Shown: positions 30,043 to 39,737, numbered from the stretch's first letter. The stretch is 64,000 nucleotides of DNA from Flavobacteriales bacterium (GCA_016712535.1 JADJQW010000003.1:761001-825000), one strand, 5' to 3'. Numbers and translations are program-made. The notes: generated by a model from the letters alone, not told the origin.

Positions 30043-30923
30043 CGAGGGGCCACCGTAGAAATGAGCGCTCCCAGGTCAGGGAAGAGCTGCATGCCTTCCG
30101 GCACCGCGGAGGCCTCGACCCCACGCAAGGGCATGCCTGCGGCCATGAACGTGATCCGCGGGTCGGGCATGCTTGCGCGAAGCGCGCGCAGGTACGCTGG
30201 CGCATCATCGGCCGTTGGCCGAACCACGAGAAGGGTGATGAATCGGATGGGACCGTGGTAAAGGCCCGCCACCTGGAGCAGGTCATTGCTGGGGACGCTC
30301 TGGCCCAAATAGATGGTTCGATGGCCAGCGGCGCGCAACAGGTGATTCAAGTAGAGAAGGCCCAATTCATGGATCTCATCCTCCGGCAGGTAAAGAACAT
30401 CGATCGGATGGCTGTTGCTCAACGGGAGCTTCGATGTCTCGGTGATCAGCCGTTGCCGCACCAGATTGCTCACGAAATGCTCCTGTGCCGGGCAGATCGT
30501 ATTGCTCTGCCAAAGCAGGCCGATGCGCTCCAGGAGCTTCACGAGCACGTCCTCGACGAGCGCACGGAAGCCATGCTGCGCCGCATAGGCATCGCAGGTG
30601 CCCTCGAACAGCGGCTCATCGAATGAGAGCATCGCCATCACCAGCGTGTTGATGATGCCCAAGGAATCATGGTCCTGTAAGGCGGCTTGGCGCACTGCCC
30701 GGTCGCGCTCTGCCACGGGCATGGCGGCGATCTTGGAGATCTTATGGCCCTTCTGATTGAGGTAGGCCACATTGAGGATCGTCTTCAGCTCATCGATGTC
30801 GTACGTGCGGATGTTGGTGTCGGTGCGATCGGGCTTCAGCAGGCCGTATCGCCGTTCCCAAACCCGGATGGTGTGCGCCTTCACCCCGGTGAACTGCTCC
30901 AGATCACGGATCTGGAATCGCAT
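30039..30923 (-). CDS. CarH/LitR-like B12-dependent MerR regulator (putative photoreceptor)
   Basis: Transcription factor of 294 residues. The N-terminal MerR winged helix includes HTIRVWERRYGLLKPDRTDT at residues 17-36. A four-helix B12-binding-2 domain follows, with the CarH-type W-x9-EH motif at W138 to E148-H149. The C-terminal cobalamin-binding Rossmann domain has ExHxxG at E183-H185-G188, a variant of DxHxxG whose His is the lower cobalt ligand. In characterised CarH proteins adenosylcobalamin drives tetramer formation and repression in the dark, and light breaks the Co-C bond and frees the operator. Its targets, usually carotenoid genes, are not in this window. A second in-frame ATG at 30938 adds five residues. 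The sequence supports B12 binding; light sensing is inferred. Confidence 0.85.
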   Translation of the reverse strand: MRFQIRDLEQFTGVKAHTIRVWERRYGLLKPDRTDTNIRTYDIDELKTILNVAYLNQKGHKISKIAAMPVAERDRAVRQAALQDHDSLGIINTLVMAMLSFDEPLFEGTCDAYAAQHGFRALVEDVLVKLLERIGLLWQSNTICPAQEHFVSNLVRQRLITETSKLPLSNSHPIDVLYLPEDEIHELGLLYLNHLLRAAGHRTIYLGQSVPSNDLLQVAGLYHGPIRFITLLVVRPTADDAPAYLRALRASMPDPRITFMAAGMPLRGVEASAVPEGMQLFPDLGALISTVAPR

Positions 30924-31015
30924 GAGGAAGGGTCCCATTGGCGGCGGTGAAAGTAAAGGGGTGGTTAATAATGATCGGATAGCGATAGAGAGGGCGCCCT
31001 ATTCACCGCCAAATG

Positions 31016-31050
31016 GGAAGGGCCCCCACCAAACCTTCGGGGGCCCTTCC
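31016..31050 (-). terminator. hairpin terminator after the DUF4397 repeat gene
   Basis: Twelve-base-pair perfect stem (31016-31027 and 31039-31050) with an 11-nt loop, 19 nt past the minus-strand stop at 31069. It isolates the DUF4397 gene from the CarH-like gene downstream. Confidence 0.8.
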
Positions 31051-31068
31051 GCATGGCGGACGAATCGC

Positions 31069-33477
31069 TTAGCGCGCGATCACGACCGGTACGTTCACTG
31101 AGCCGCCGTCGCTCCGAAGCGTGAGCGTGTAGCTTCCATTGGCCATGCCGCTCAGGTCCAAGTTCAACTGAGTGCGACCGCTGTTCAGGGCCGTGCTGCT
31201 CATCAGGCGTGCAGTGCGGCCGGTGGCGTCGATCAGGTCCACTTCAAGGTTGGCATCGCGCAAGGCGTCCACATCAAGCATGAGCCGGTCGTTGGCCGGA
31301 TTGGGCCATGCCGTAGCAGACGCGATGGGGCCTTCCTCCGAAACGCTTGTTGCGATGGGCAATTCCACCAAGCTGCCGCCACTGGCCAAGGCCACCCAGA
31401 GACCGAAGGCTGGACCGTTGCTGTTGTTCGCAGGGTTCAGGAATCCGCTGGCGAGCACGGTGAGGGCGGCGCCTTGCAAGCCGAGTGTCTGAAGCGGAGC
31501 GGCATAAGAGGCCACGGTCGTTGCGCCATCAGCCGTTTGCACCTGCAGGGTGAAATCGAGCGTGGGCAGTTCCAGATAGCCATCGAATTCACCGTAGGAG
31601 AGGTCATTCACGATGGTGGTGCTCACCACAGCGCTCTCGAACACGTCAACCGTGGGCGCATCGGTGCAGCCGTGGAAAACGAGCACATCGGTGCCAGCGC
31701 CTTGGGCAGTTTCGCGGGCACCGGGGTAAACATATATGTCGAAGGGCGTGGCGGGATTGTAGCCGCTAGCGCTCACGATGCCGTTGGCCACCAGGATGAA
31801 GGTCTCACCGGCAGGCAGGTTGTAATTGAAATCGGCGATGGCATCGGCCACGCTGGTGCTGTTGCCCGGAGCGATGCTGAGGGTGAGGTCAACGCCGGCC
31901 TGCACATCAACGAAGGGCGTGGCGGTGCGGAAGGCGAAGTCATCAACAAGCAGTGCGCCGTTGAGGTACACGTCCACTTCGCTGGCGGCGGCATCGGCGC
32001 TGTTATGGATGGCCTGGATACGAGCGGTGGGAATGGTGGCTGCAGGCAATTCAACGAGGGCTCCGCCGCTGGGCAGGGCCACCCAAAGACCGAAGGCAGG
32101 TCCGTTGCTGTTGGCTGCGGGATTCAGGAATCCGCTGGCGAGCACGGTGAGCGCTGCGCCTTGGAGGCCGAGGGTCTGCAAAGGGGCGGCATAGGCAGCT
32201 ACGATGGTGCTGTTGTCAGCCGTGCGCACTTGCAGGGTGAAGTCGAGCGTGGGCAGTTCGAGGTAACCTGCGAAATCACTGTAGCTGAAGTCGTCGATGA
32301 TGGTGGTGCTCACCACGGCGCTCTCGAACACGTCAACCATGGGAGCGTCAGTGGCTCCGTGCAGGGCCAGCACGTCGGTGCCGGGCCCTTGGGCGGTTTC
32401 GCGAGCACCCGGGAAAACAAGGATGTCGAAGGGCGTGGCGGGATTGTAGCCGCTAGCGCTCACGATGCCGTTGGCCACCAGGATGAAGGTCTCACCGGCA
32501 GGCAGGTTGTAATTGAAATCGGCGATGGCATCGGCCACGCTGGTGCTGTTGCCCGGAGCGATGCTGAGGGTGAGGTCAACGCCGGCCTGCACATCAACGA
32601 AGGGCGTGGCGGTGCGGAAGGCGAAGTCATCAACAAACAGTGCGCCGTTGAGATACACGTCCACTTCGCTGGCGGCAGCATCGGCGCTGTTATGGATGGC
32701 CTGGATACGAGCGGTGGGAATGGTGGCTGCAGGCAGTTCAACCAGGGCTCCGCCGCGGGGCAGGGCCACCCAAAGACCGAAGGCAGGTCCGTTGCTGTTG
32801 GCTGCGGGATTCAGGAATCCGCTGGCGAGCACGGTGAGCGCTGCGCCTTGGAGGCCGAGGGTCTGCAAAGGGGCGGCATAGGCAGCCACGATGGTGCTGT
32901 TGTCAGCCGTGCGCACTTGCAGGGTGAAGTCGAGCGTGGGCAGTTCGAGGTAACCTGCGAAATCACTGTAGCTGAAGTCGTCGATGATGGTGGTGCTCAC
33001 CACGGCGCTCTCGAACACGTCAACCATGGGAGCGTCAGTGGCTCCGTGCAGGGCCAGCACGTCGGTGCCGGGCCCTTGGGCGGTTTCGCGAGCACCAGCG
33101 AAGACCTCGATGGTGAATGGGGTGGCGGGGTTGTAGCCGCCTAGGCCCAAGGTGCCGCTTGCCACGGCGATGTAAGTCTCTCCGTCAGCCAAGTTGAAGG
33201 TTTGCGTGAATAACGCATCACCTGCGCTTGAACTATTGCCCGGGGCGATGGCCACTTCCAGATCGACCCCAGACGGAAGGTCGATGAATGGGGTGGCAGT
33301 GCGGAAACCGAAATCGGGCACCGCCAGGTTTCCGTTCACATAAACATCCACTACGGCCGCATTCAGGTCGGCGCAATTGTGGATCACTTGTAATCGCGCT
33401 GTTTGCGCGGATGCCCAGAGTGCCAAGCCGAGGCTCGGAGCGATCAGGGCGGTTCGAAGGGTAGGGAAGAGATTCAT
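31069..33477 (-). CDS. DUF4397-repeat T9SS cargo protein
   Basis: Secreted protein of 802 residues. A signal peptide (LIAPSLGLALWASAQ) follows ATG 33477. Then come three units of about 229 residues, each with two DUF4397-like halves. The first half begins RIQAIHNSADAAASEVDVYL and has FRTATPFVDVQAGVDL and IAPGNS; the second half begins GTDVLALHGATDAPMVDVFE and ends GPAFGLWVALP. A type A sorting domain closes the protein (ATAWPNPANDRLMLDVD, then GMANGSYTLTLRSDGGS). The binding function of DUF4397 is unknown; proteins of this type are usually displayed at the cell surface. The frame is intact. A terminator follows. Confidence 0.9.
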   Translation of the reverse strand: MNLFPTLRTALIAPSLGLALWASAQTARLQVIHNCADLNAAVVDVYVNGNLAVPDFGFRTATPFIDLPSGVDLEVAIAPGNSSSAGDALFTQTFNLADGETYIAVASGTLGLGGYNPATPFTIEVFAGARETAQGPGTDVLALHGATDAPMVDVFESAVVSTTIIDDFSYSDFAGYLELPTLDFTLQVRTADNSTIVAAYAAPLQTLGLQGAALTVLASGFLNPAANSNGPAFGLWVALPRGGALVELPAATIPTARIQAIHNSADAAASEVDVYLNGALFVDDFAFRTATPFVDVQAGVDLTLSIAPGNSTSVADAIADFNYNLPAGETFILVANGIVSASGYNPATPFDILVFPGARETAQGPGTDVLALHGATDAPMVDVFESAVVSTTIIDDFSYSDFAGYLELPTLDFTLQVRTADNSTIVAAYAAPLQTLGLQGAALTVLASGFLNPAANSNGPAFGLWVALPSGGALVELPAATIPTARIQAIHNSADAAASEVDVYLNGALLVDDFAFRTATPFVDVQAGVDLTLSIAPGNSTSVADAIADFNYNLPAGETFILVANGIVSASGYNPATPFDIYVYPGARETAQGAGTDVLVFHGCTDAPTVDVFESAVVSTTIVNDLSYGEFDGYLELPTLDFTLQVQTADGATTVASYAAPLQTLGLQGAALTVLASGFLNPANNSNGPAFGLWVALASGGSLVELPIATSVSEEGPIASATAWPNPANDRLMLDVDALRDANLEVDLIDATGRTARLMSSTALNSGRTQLNLDLSGMANGSYTLTLRSDGGSVNVPVVIAR
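31737..33095 (-). repeat. recent 687-bp in-frame tandem duplication
   Basis: Copies at about 31737-32408 and 32424-33095 are nearly identical over about 670 bp at a period of 687 bp, with roughly eight differences. The duplicated block joins the second half of one 229-residue unit to the first half of the next, so its edges do not coincide with the protein-unit edges. Confidence 0.85.
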
Positions 33478-33648
33478 CGGTGTTGCGGGTTTAGGTTGAC
33501 AACACCGGGAGAACAAGGCTCACGGACGATTGTTCAGCGCAAGATCAAATTAGTTGAACAATTTAACACTTAACGATCCAAGACCGAGTATTATTGGGGC
33601 CGAATCCGGTCACCAGCGAAGCAGCGCCTCATAGCGCCCGTCCAATAG

Positions 33649-36414
33649 CTAACGCACAATGGTCACGTGGCCGAAGAGCTCATAGCGGTCTTTCTTGATC
33701 GCATCCACGGCATAGGCCTGCCAAGCATAAACCCCGCTCGGCACTTCCTTGCCACTGGCCTGACCATCCCATTCGGCCCACGGATCGTTACTGGACCAGA
33801 TGATGCCGCCCCAACGGTCGAAGATGTTCAGCTCGTAGGTGGCAAGATCCACTACGTTGATGATGGGCTTGAAAGAGTCGTTGTAGCCATCGCCGTTCGG
33901 GGTGAAGGCGTTAGCGATGTAGAACACATAGTCCTGCGGCTTCAAATAAGCGATCACCGTATCGGTGGTGAGGTAGCGCGCCACCTGCGATTTGGTGAGC
34001 GAATCACCGGGCAGGTAGGTGTTCACGGTATCGTTCTTGAAGTCCCAATAGAGGAAATCGTAGTAGAGCGCCGGGTTGATGTTGAACGGCACATCGACAT
34101 CCTCGCCCACGGAAGCCACGGTTGGGAAGCTGGTGTAGGTGGTTCCATCGAAGGTGATGCTGCCGGAATTGGCGGGCACGACATCGAGCATCACATCGTA
34201 GCGGGTAGGGGGGATGAAGTGCGCCACGATGCTGTCGGCATCGGTGAAGTTGACCCGCACCAATGAATCGGTGGTGCTCGGCGTGAGCGCATCAGCGCCG
34301 AAAATCTCCCAATGGCTGAAGACCCAACCGGTTTCGGGAATAGGGGCCAGCGTGGTATTGATGCCCCCGTAGTACGTGCCCGTGAACGGGTAATCGGGCA
34401 GCACGATGCTGTTCACCTGGATCTCTCCGCTCAATGGAGGGTCCACATTGAAGGTGACCTGGAATGGGCCGGCCAGGGTATAGCAATCGATGAGCCCTTG
34501 CTGGATGGTGACGCAGCGGGTCTCGATGAATGTGCGCAAGGTCTGCACGTTGTTCTGCCAGCCCGCCAAGGTGCCGTTCCACCGCGCCACTTGGCCCGGC
34601 ATTTCCGGAGCGATGTTGGCGACCAGGCTGTCGAGGAAGGGCAGCATGAAGTCGCAGTTGAAGAGCGTGTTGCCGAGATCGATGTAGCGGTTGATGTAAT
34701 AATCATGCACCATCTCATTCTCCGCCAGCAGCTTCTCTAGGATGTCCGTATGGCCTTGCCCGCCCGGGTTGGGCAGATCCTCCACAGCGCATGGGTCTGC
34801 GTTCGCGGTTTGGTCTGGAATCCCGGTGAAATTCGTGTAGTGGCCGAAAGTGGCATCCATGTCCCAAAGGATATATCCCCACTTCTTGTGCTCACCCGTT
34901 GGGTTCGATCCGCGCCACCAGCCCGTGTTCCAATTGAGCCAATCGGCGCATACCGTGTAGCTGTTCAAGCAGAAGTAGTCGATGAGGCTCTTCCAATTGA
35001 GTTGGGTGTCCACATAGTCGAAGTTCGCCTGCACGCCCATGTCATTGCCCATGATGTAGGCCACCAAGGCATCCCAGTCCGTTTGGGCCTGCGCCCCCCC
35101 GTATTCGCTCCAGGTTCCGCCCCAGGTCTTTATGAACTGGAGGTCGTACTCTCCTTGGCCATAGTAGTAGTTCGTGTAGTCGTGGTCATCGACCTTCTCG
35201 CGCACATCGTAAACGCCCCAATACTGGCCGTTGATGTACACCACAGCGGGCTCATAGCTGCGCTCGTCCACGCGGAGATCCCCGACCTGGCTGAGGGCCT
35301 GCACGTACTGGTCGCGGATATGGGCCGGCTGACCAGGTCCGTAGTCGTAGTTGTCTCCAGCCGATGCCTTGACGATCAGGCGTTGGAAATGATCGCGGTC
35401 CTTGGTGCGGAAGATCGGATAATGGATGCCATCGTTCTGCCCGAATTGGTCGCGCGCCACGAAGTCGAAGCCGCGATGCTGATAGGCCCAGCTGTCTTGT
35501 CCGTGCTCATCGAAAGTGCATCCGGTCTTATCACGCAGCACGCCATTGGCGCCGAAATACTCCATGATGCCCTCGGGCTCGATGCCACCGTTGCCATTAA
35601 GGAGCGTGGTCACCTGATCACCGCTGCAGCTGAGGATGGGCAGGGTATGGGTCTGGTTGATGAAATAGGTGTTGGTCTCCACGAAGCTCGGTGGAACCCC
35701 TGCGGCAGAGCTGAAGGCCCGTGCCCGCAGCACCGTGGTGGTGTTGATGGCGACAGGGCCAGCGTAGGCCGTGCTGGCGGCAGTGGGCGTGCTGCCGTCG
35801 GTGGTGTAACGAATGGTGATCCCAGCGCCCGGTGCGGTGATGGCCACGTTGATCGGTGTGCCATGGTAGCCCGAAGGCTGGCTCATGGTGGGTGTTGCCG
35901 CGTAATAGGATGGGCTGGCGCCGGCATTGGCAGCATTCGGGGTGGGCGTGAGGAAGAGGCTCCAAGCAGCTGCTCCATCGGTCGTGCGGCCCCAGCTGTG
36001 GTCGGCCTGCGTGGTGTTGACGATCTGGAAATTGTCCACGATGGTTCCAGATGCGTTGCTCAGGACAGCGCGTTCGCCAGCGGCCTGTGTGATCTTGAAG
36101 TTCGTATGCAACGGAGCTGCAGTGGTGCCGCGCCCGCTGCACCAGACCACCAGCCGGCCTCCAGCTGGTATGGTGGTTCCGGGCGCTATCTGGTACTTGG
36201 TGTTGTTGTTCTGGCTATCGCTCAGGTACCAACCACTCAGGTCTGCAGCCGCGCCGCCGCTGTTGTACAATTCAATCCAATCCTCACGTTCGCCGAAATT
36301 GTCCGTGGGGCCGCTCCAGTTGGCCGCGCTCACTTCGTTGATCACTACTTGTGCCGATGCGCTGCATGAAAGGAGCGTGGCGGATACCAGAAGGACCAGA
36401 GGGCGATATAGCAT
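33649..36414 (-). CDS. LTD/CotH-kinase T9SS type B cargo protein
   Basis: Secreted protein of 921 residues starting at ATG 36414 with a signal peptide (LVLLVSATLLSCSASAQ). A lamin-tail domain comes first (VVINEVSAAN, DWIELYNSGGAAADLSGWYL). A chitobiase-type C-terminal segment follows (TIRYTTDGSTPTAASTAY), then a CotH-type kinase-like domain (AYQHRGFDFVARDQFG, YINGQYWGVYDVREKVDDHD, WGYILWDMDATFG). The Asp residues of WDMDATFG match the metal-binding Asp pair of CotH kinases. The tail is a type B sorting domain (FTPNGDGYNDSFKPII, IFDRWGG, WDGQASGKEVPSGVYAW). CotH proteins phosphorylate Ser residues of secreted proteins in spore formers; whether this cargo is active is unknown. Confidence 0.9.
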   Translation of the reverse strand: MLYRPLVLLVSATLLSCSASAQVVINEVSAANWSGPTDNFGEREDWIELYNSGGAAADLSGWYLSDSQNNNTKYQIAPGTTIPAGGRLVVWCSGRGTTAAPLHTNFKITQAAGERAVLSNASGTIVDNFQIVNTTQADHSWGRTTDGAAAWSLFLTPTPNAANAGASPSYYAATPTMSQPSGYHGTPINVAITAPGAGITIRYTTDGSTPTAASTAYAGPVAINTTTVLRARAFSSAAGVPPSFVETNTYFINQTHTLPILSCSGDQVTTLLNGNGGIEPEGIMEYFGANGVLRDKTGCTFDEHGQDSWAYQHRGFDFVARDQFGQNDGIHYPIFRTKDRDHFQRLIVKASAGDNYDYGPGQPAHIRDQYVQALSQVGDLRVDERSYEPAVVYINGQYWGVYDVREKVDDHDYTNYYYGQGEYDLQFIKTWGGTWSEYGGAQAQTDWDALVAYIMGNDMGVQANFDYVDTQLNWKSLIDYFCLNSYTVCADWLNWNTGWWRGSNPTGEHKKWGYILWDMDATFGHYTNFTGIPDQTANADPCAVEDLPNPGGQGHTDILEKLLAENEMVHDYYINRYIDLGNTLFNCDFMLPFLDSLVANIAPEMPGQVARWNGTLAGWQNNVQTLRTFIETRCVTIQQGLIDCYTLAGPFQVTFNVDPPLSGEIQVNSIVLPDYPFTGTYYGGINTTLAPIPETGWVFSHWEIFGADALTPSTTDSLVRVNFTDADSIVAHFIPPTRYDVMLDVVPANSGSITFDGTTYTSFPTVASVGEDVDVPFNINPALYYDFLYWDFKNDTVNTYLPGDSLTKSQVARYLTTDTVIAYLKPQDYVFYIANAFTPNGDGYNDSFKPIINVVDLATYELNIFDRWGGIIWSSNDPWAEWDGQASGKEVPSGVYAWQAYAVDAIKKDRYELFGHVTIVR

Positions 36415-36564
36415 CAGGGCTAGGTCTTGGGTGCGGAAAGGTAGAGGGCGCGGTAGCACTGGCCTCACCTCATGGCAAGGCCAGGTTTACACAGTCATTG
36501 GACGGCTGTTCAGGACCTTCCGTTGCCCGAAGCGTCGAACAACCATCCGGCCCAAGGCCTCAGG

Positions 36565-37951
36565 TCAGTTCGGCACGGCTTGCTGACTCTCGCTGAAAAG
36601 GAACACCCGGAGCCGATGGTCTGGCTCAGCGAATTGCATGGTATCATAGGCCTGTCGCAGCGCGTCGCGCACCCATGCGCTCTCGTCGTTCCCGCTGGCG
36701 TCCACGAGCACGTAGGGGCCGAGCGCTCTGGCTTGAACCGGATCGGGCACCAGGACGCGCGCTTCCAGAAGGTGCGCTTGGTCCTGCCGCAGCTCAGCGA
36801 TGCCCTGCCCGGCCTTCAGGTTGAGCCAATACCAGGGCGGCACCACTTCCACGTGGCAATCGCTCCCGCACCAAGCATCCACTTGGGCCGCTACTCGTGA
36901 AGGCTGGTAGAGTCCTTTCTTCCAAGGGCTGAAGGTGACGGCCATGGCAACCACCAGGGCCGCCCCGGTCAGGTTGGCCGCCAGTTGCGGCAAGCGCGAT
37001 GCTTGGATGCATAGAGCCACCAGCAGCGCGAAGCCCGGTGCGGAGAATACCAAATAGCGGTCGAGGAACATGGGCTTGAATTGACTCAGCATGAACAGGC
37101 CTATCAGGGGAACCAGGCCCCAGATAATGGCCAACCGCAAGCCGGCGTCGCCTCGCTGCCGACGAGCTATGCCAGCAACGATCAAGATGATGGAAGCCGC
37201 TGCCACCACCGGGGCATTGCTCCACTTCCACACCATGTTGTAGAGCTCCTCCGGCACCGGGTGCGTGAGCCAAGTGCCTTCGCCAAGGCTATGGCCAGCA
37301 CGCTTCAGGAACACCAGCACCAGCGGCGCGAAGAGCACCGCGGTGATCACATTGCCCACCACGAAAGCGCCGCGCCATGCACGAAGGCCGGGAACCAGCA
37401 CGATGCAGAGGCCCTGAACGCCCACCATCAGCCAGCCGAAGTAATGCGTGTAGACCATCACGGCATTCAACAATGCCAGTTGCAAGAGCGCCAGCCAGCC
37501 CACTTGCGCATCGCCCATGCGGCGCACCACGAGCCAAAGGCTCCAGCACGCCAGCAGCGTGAAGAGCGCATAGGCGCGCACCTCATGCGCATAGCTGTAG
37601 TGGTAGTTGCTCAAGCTGAAGAGCATTGCCGTGATGAGCGCCGTGCGGTCGCCGCCGAGCTTCCGACCGATGAGATGGAGCGGCAAGACCGCCATGGCGC
37701 TTAAGACGGCCGAGGGCACCCTGAGCCAGGCCGCCTCGAAAGGAACGAGTTGGCTCCACCACCGAGTGATCAGGAAATGCAGAGGCGGGTTGTTCTCCGC
37801 GAAGAGCATGGCCTTGAACCCGGCCAATGGGCCGCTGCGACCAATACACCGTAAAGGGCTCATCGTGCGCGAGGTCGTTAACGCCGAGCCAGAGCAGCTT
37901 CACCACCAGGTTGAAGCCGATGAGCGCGAAGAGGATCAGACGATTGTTCAC
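36565..37951 (-). CDS. GT39-like membrane glycosyltransferase, frameshifted
   Basis: Polytopic inner-membrane protein resembling ArnT/PMT-type transferases that use polyprenyl-phosphate sugars. The start is GTG 37951 (ILFALIGFNLVVKLLWLG) and the first loop has the family's acidic motif in NDLAHDEPFTVYW. The frame breaks at 37829-37831, where CCC should be CC on the coding strand. After correction the sequence reads SQRPLAGFKAMLFAENNPPL and continues through about nine further helices (LITAMLFSLSNYHYSYAHEV, YTHYFGWLMVGVQGLCIVL, MFLDRYLVFSAPGFALLVAL). Corrected length is 461 residues. Without correction the first membrane segment is separated from the rest. Acceptor unknown; envelope glycan or surface-protein glycosylation is plausible. 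Confidence 0.85.
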
Positions 37952-38099
37952 GGCCAGCGTAGCTGCGCAAGGTTAACCGGAGCACGGAACGGTAATTCAG
38001 AGAATTGCCACAATGCGGCGTCCGATGGGACGCCGGCAGGAGCGGCCTTAGCCCGCAGACCATTGCCGGAATCGGCAGCGAAGCAGCCAACTCCTGCCA

Positions 38100-38533
38100 T
38101 CAGATCTTCCTCCACATCACGTAGTGCATGCCGATCACCGGCAGCTCGAATGCCTCGCCGTGCACCTGGAAGCCTTCGCGCTCATAGAAGGGCACGGCCT
38201 TGATCCGCGCGTTGCACCATACCAGCGTGCAATCGAGCTTGCGCAGTTCCTCGATGGCGTACCGAACGATGAGGCCGCCGGCGCCGCGGCCACGATGGTC
38301 GGGATGCGTGGCCATGCCGCGCAAGCGGAAGGGACGAGGCCCTTTAATGCCTTTGTGCTTCTCCGGGTAAATGGTTCCTACGCCGATCAAACCGGCTCCG
38401 TTCTGCACGCCCAGATGGAATGCGGCTTCATCATTATCGTGCGGCCATTGAACCTCCTCAGTGCGCCGCCCGGCCTAAGCACGAGCAGGCGCAGTGGGTA
38501 GGTCTGTTCGGTGGTGATGCGCTGGATCTCCAT
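38100..38533 (-). CDS. GNAT-family N-acetyltransferase, frameshifted
   Basis: Acetyl-CoA-dependent acetyltransferase of 144 residues after correction. ATG 38533 begins MEIQRITTEQTYPLRLLVLR, the usual start of this GNAT subgroup. The frame then breaks at about 38465-38472 through loss of one base in a GC-rich run. In the other frame the expected sequence resumes as EEVQWPHDNDEAAFHLGV and continues through FRLRGMATHPDHRGRGAGGL, which contains the acetyl-CoA pyrophosphate loop RxxGxG/A (RGRGAG). It ends YEREGFQVHGEAFEL, where GNATs have Y-x-x-x-GF. Substrate unknown. The C-terminal 102 residues alone would lack the first strand and helix. Confidence 0.85.
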
Positions 38534-38618
38534 GCACAACAAGAAGACGGATTCGCGGAAAGGCGTTGCCGCGCGCAATGATCTGCCGGGGCCGGCGTTC
38601 ACCGGCTCCCTCGTCGAA

Positions 38619-39737
38619 TTATTTGAAATAGCGCAGGTCCTGCCCAGGCTTCAGGCCCTTCACGCTGGCGTGGATCAGCCGGATCACGTTCTCCACGTCC
38701 GCGCGGCTCACGGTCTCGACGGTGGTGTGCATGTATCGGAGCGGAAGGCTGATCAATGCGCTGGGCACGCCCGCGCCACCGTATGCGAAGGCATCGGTAT
38801 CCGTGCCGGTGGCGCGACTGGCGGCCAAGCGCTGGAAGGGGATCTTCTCGGCCTCGGCGGTCTTCACGATGTGGCGGAGCACGCTGTTGTGCACGGCAGG
38901 CGCATAGCTGAGCACCGGTCCTTTGCCGCAAGCGATGTCGCCGCTCTGCACCTTGCTCATCATGGGCGTCTGCGTGTCGTGCGTGACATCGGTTACGATG
39001 GCCACATCGGGCTTGATGCGCTCCACGATCATCTCCGCGCCGCGGAGCCCAACTTCCTCTTGCACGCTGTTGGTGATGTAGAGCCCGAAGGGCAGCTTGG
39101 CGCGCTCCTCCCTGAGCAGCCGCGCAACCTCGGCGATCATGAAGCCGCCCATCCGGTTATCGAGCGCGCGCCCTGTGAAGTGCCGGCCGTTGAGCACCAT
39201 GAATTCATCCTCGAAGGTGACCACGCAGCCCACATGCACGCCTAGCTTCTCCACCTCGTCCTTGCTTTCGCAGCCGCAATCCAGGAAGATGTTCTCGGTG
39301 GTGGGCACCGGGTCATTCTTCGCCGTTCGCACATGGATCGCGGGCCAGCCGAACACCGCTTTCACGATGCCCTTGTCCGTATGGATGTTCACGCGCTTGC
39401 TCGGCGCGATCATGTGGTCGCTGCCCCCGTTTCGCTTCACGTAGATGAAGCCCTCCTTGGTGATGTAATGCACGAACCAGCTGATCTCGTCGGCATGGGC
39501 CTCGATCACCACCTTCCATTTCGCTTCCGGATTGATGATGCCAACCACGGAGCCGTAAGGGTCCACCAGATGCGCGTCCACGTACGGCTTGATGTACTGG
39601 AGCCAGAGCTTCTGCCCTTCGCTCTCGAAGCCGGTGGGCGAGGGGTTATTGAGGTAGCGCTCCAGGAACGCGAGTGAATCTTCGGTGAGCAGGCTCTTCG
39701 CCTCCTTCTTCTGCTTGCCTTGCTTCTTCTTGGCCAT
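38619..39737 (-). CDS. M42-family metallopeptidase (glutamyl aminopeptidase type)
   Basis: Cytoplasmic di-zinc aminopeptidase of 372 residues with a Lys-rich N-terminus (MAKKKQGKQKKEAKSL). Expected M42 metal and catalytic residues are visible: His in IEAHADEISW, Asp in GRALDNRMGGF, the Glu-Glu pair in NSVQEEVGLRGAE, Asp in VTDVTHDTQ and the late His in PLRYMHTTVETV. M42 enzymes form tetrahedral dodecamers that trim peptides. ATG 39737 is chosen because it begins at the Lys-rich leader shared with relatives. A TATGTTTG -7 element lies 36 nt upstream, and the gene is divergent from the PorE-like gene. Confidence 0.93.
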   Translation of the reverse strand: MAKKKQGKQKKEAKSLLTEDSLAFLERYLNNPSPTGFESEGQKLWLQYIKPYVDAHLVDPYGSVVGIINPEAKWKVVIEAHADEISWFVHYITKEGFIYVKRNGGSDHMIAPSKRVNIHTDKGIVKAVFGWPAIHVRTAKNDPVPTTENIFLDCGCESKDEVEKLGVHVGCVVTFEDEFMVLNGRHFTGRALDNRMGGFMIAEVARLLREERAKLPFGLYITNSVQEEVGLRGAEMIVERIKPDVAIVTDVTHDTQTPMMSKVQSGDIACGKGPVLSYAPAVHNSVLRHIVKTAEAEKIPFQRLAASRATGTDTDAFAYGGAGVPSALISLPLRYMHTTVETVSRADVENVIRLIHASVKGLKPGQDLRYFK

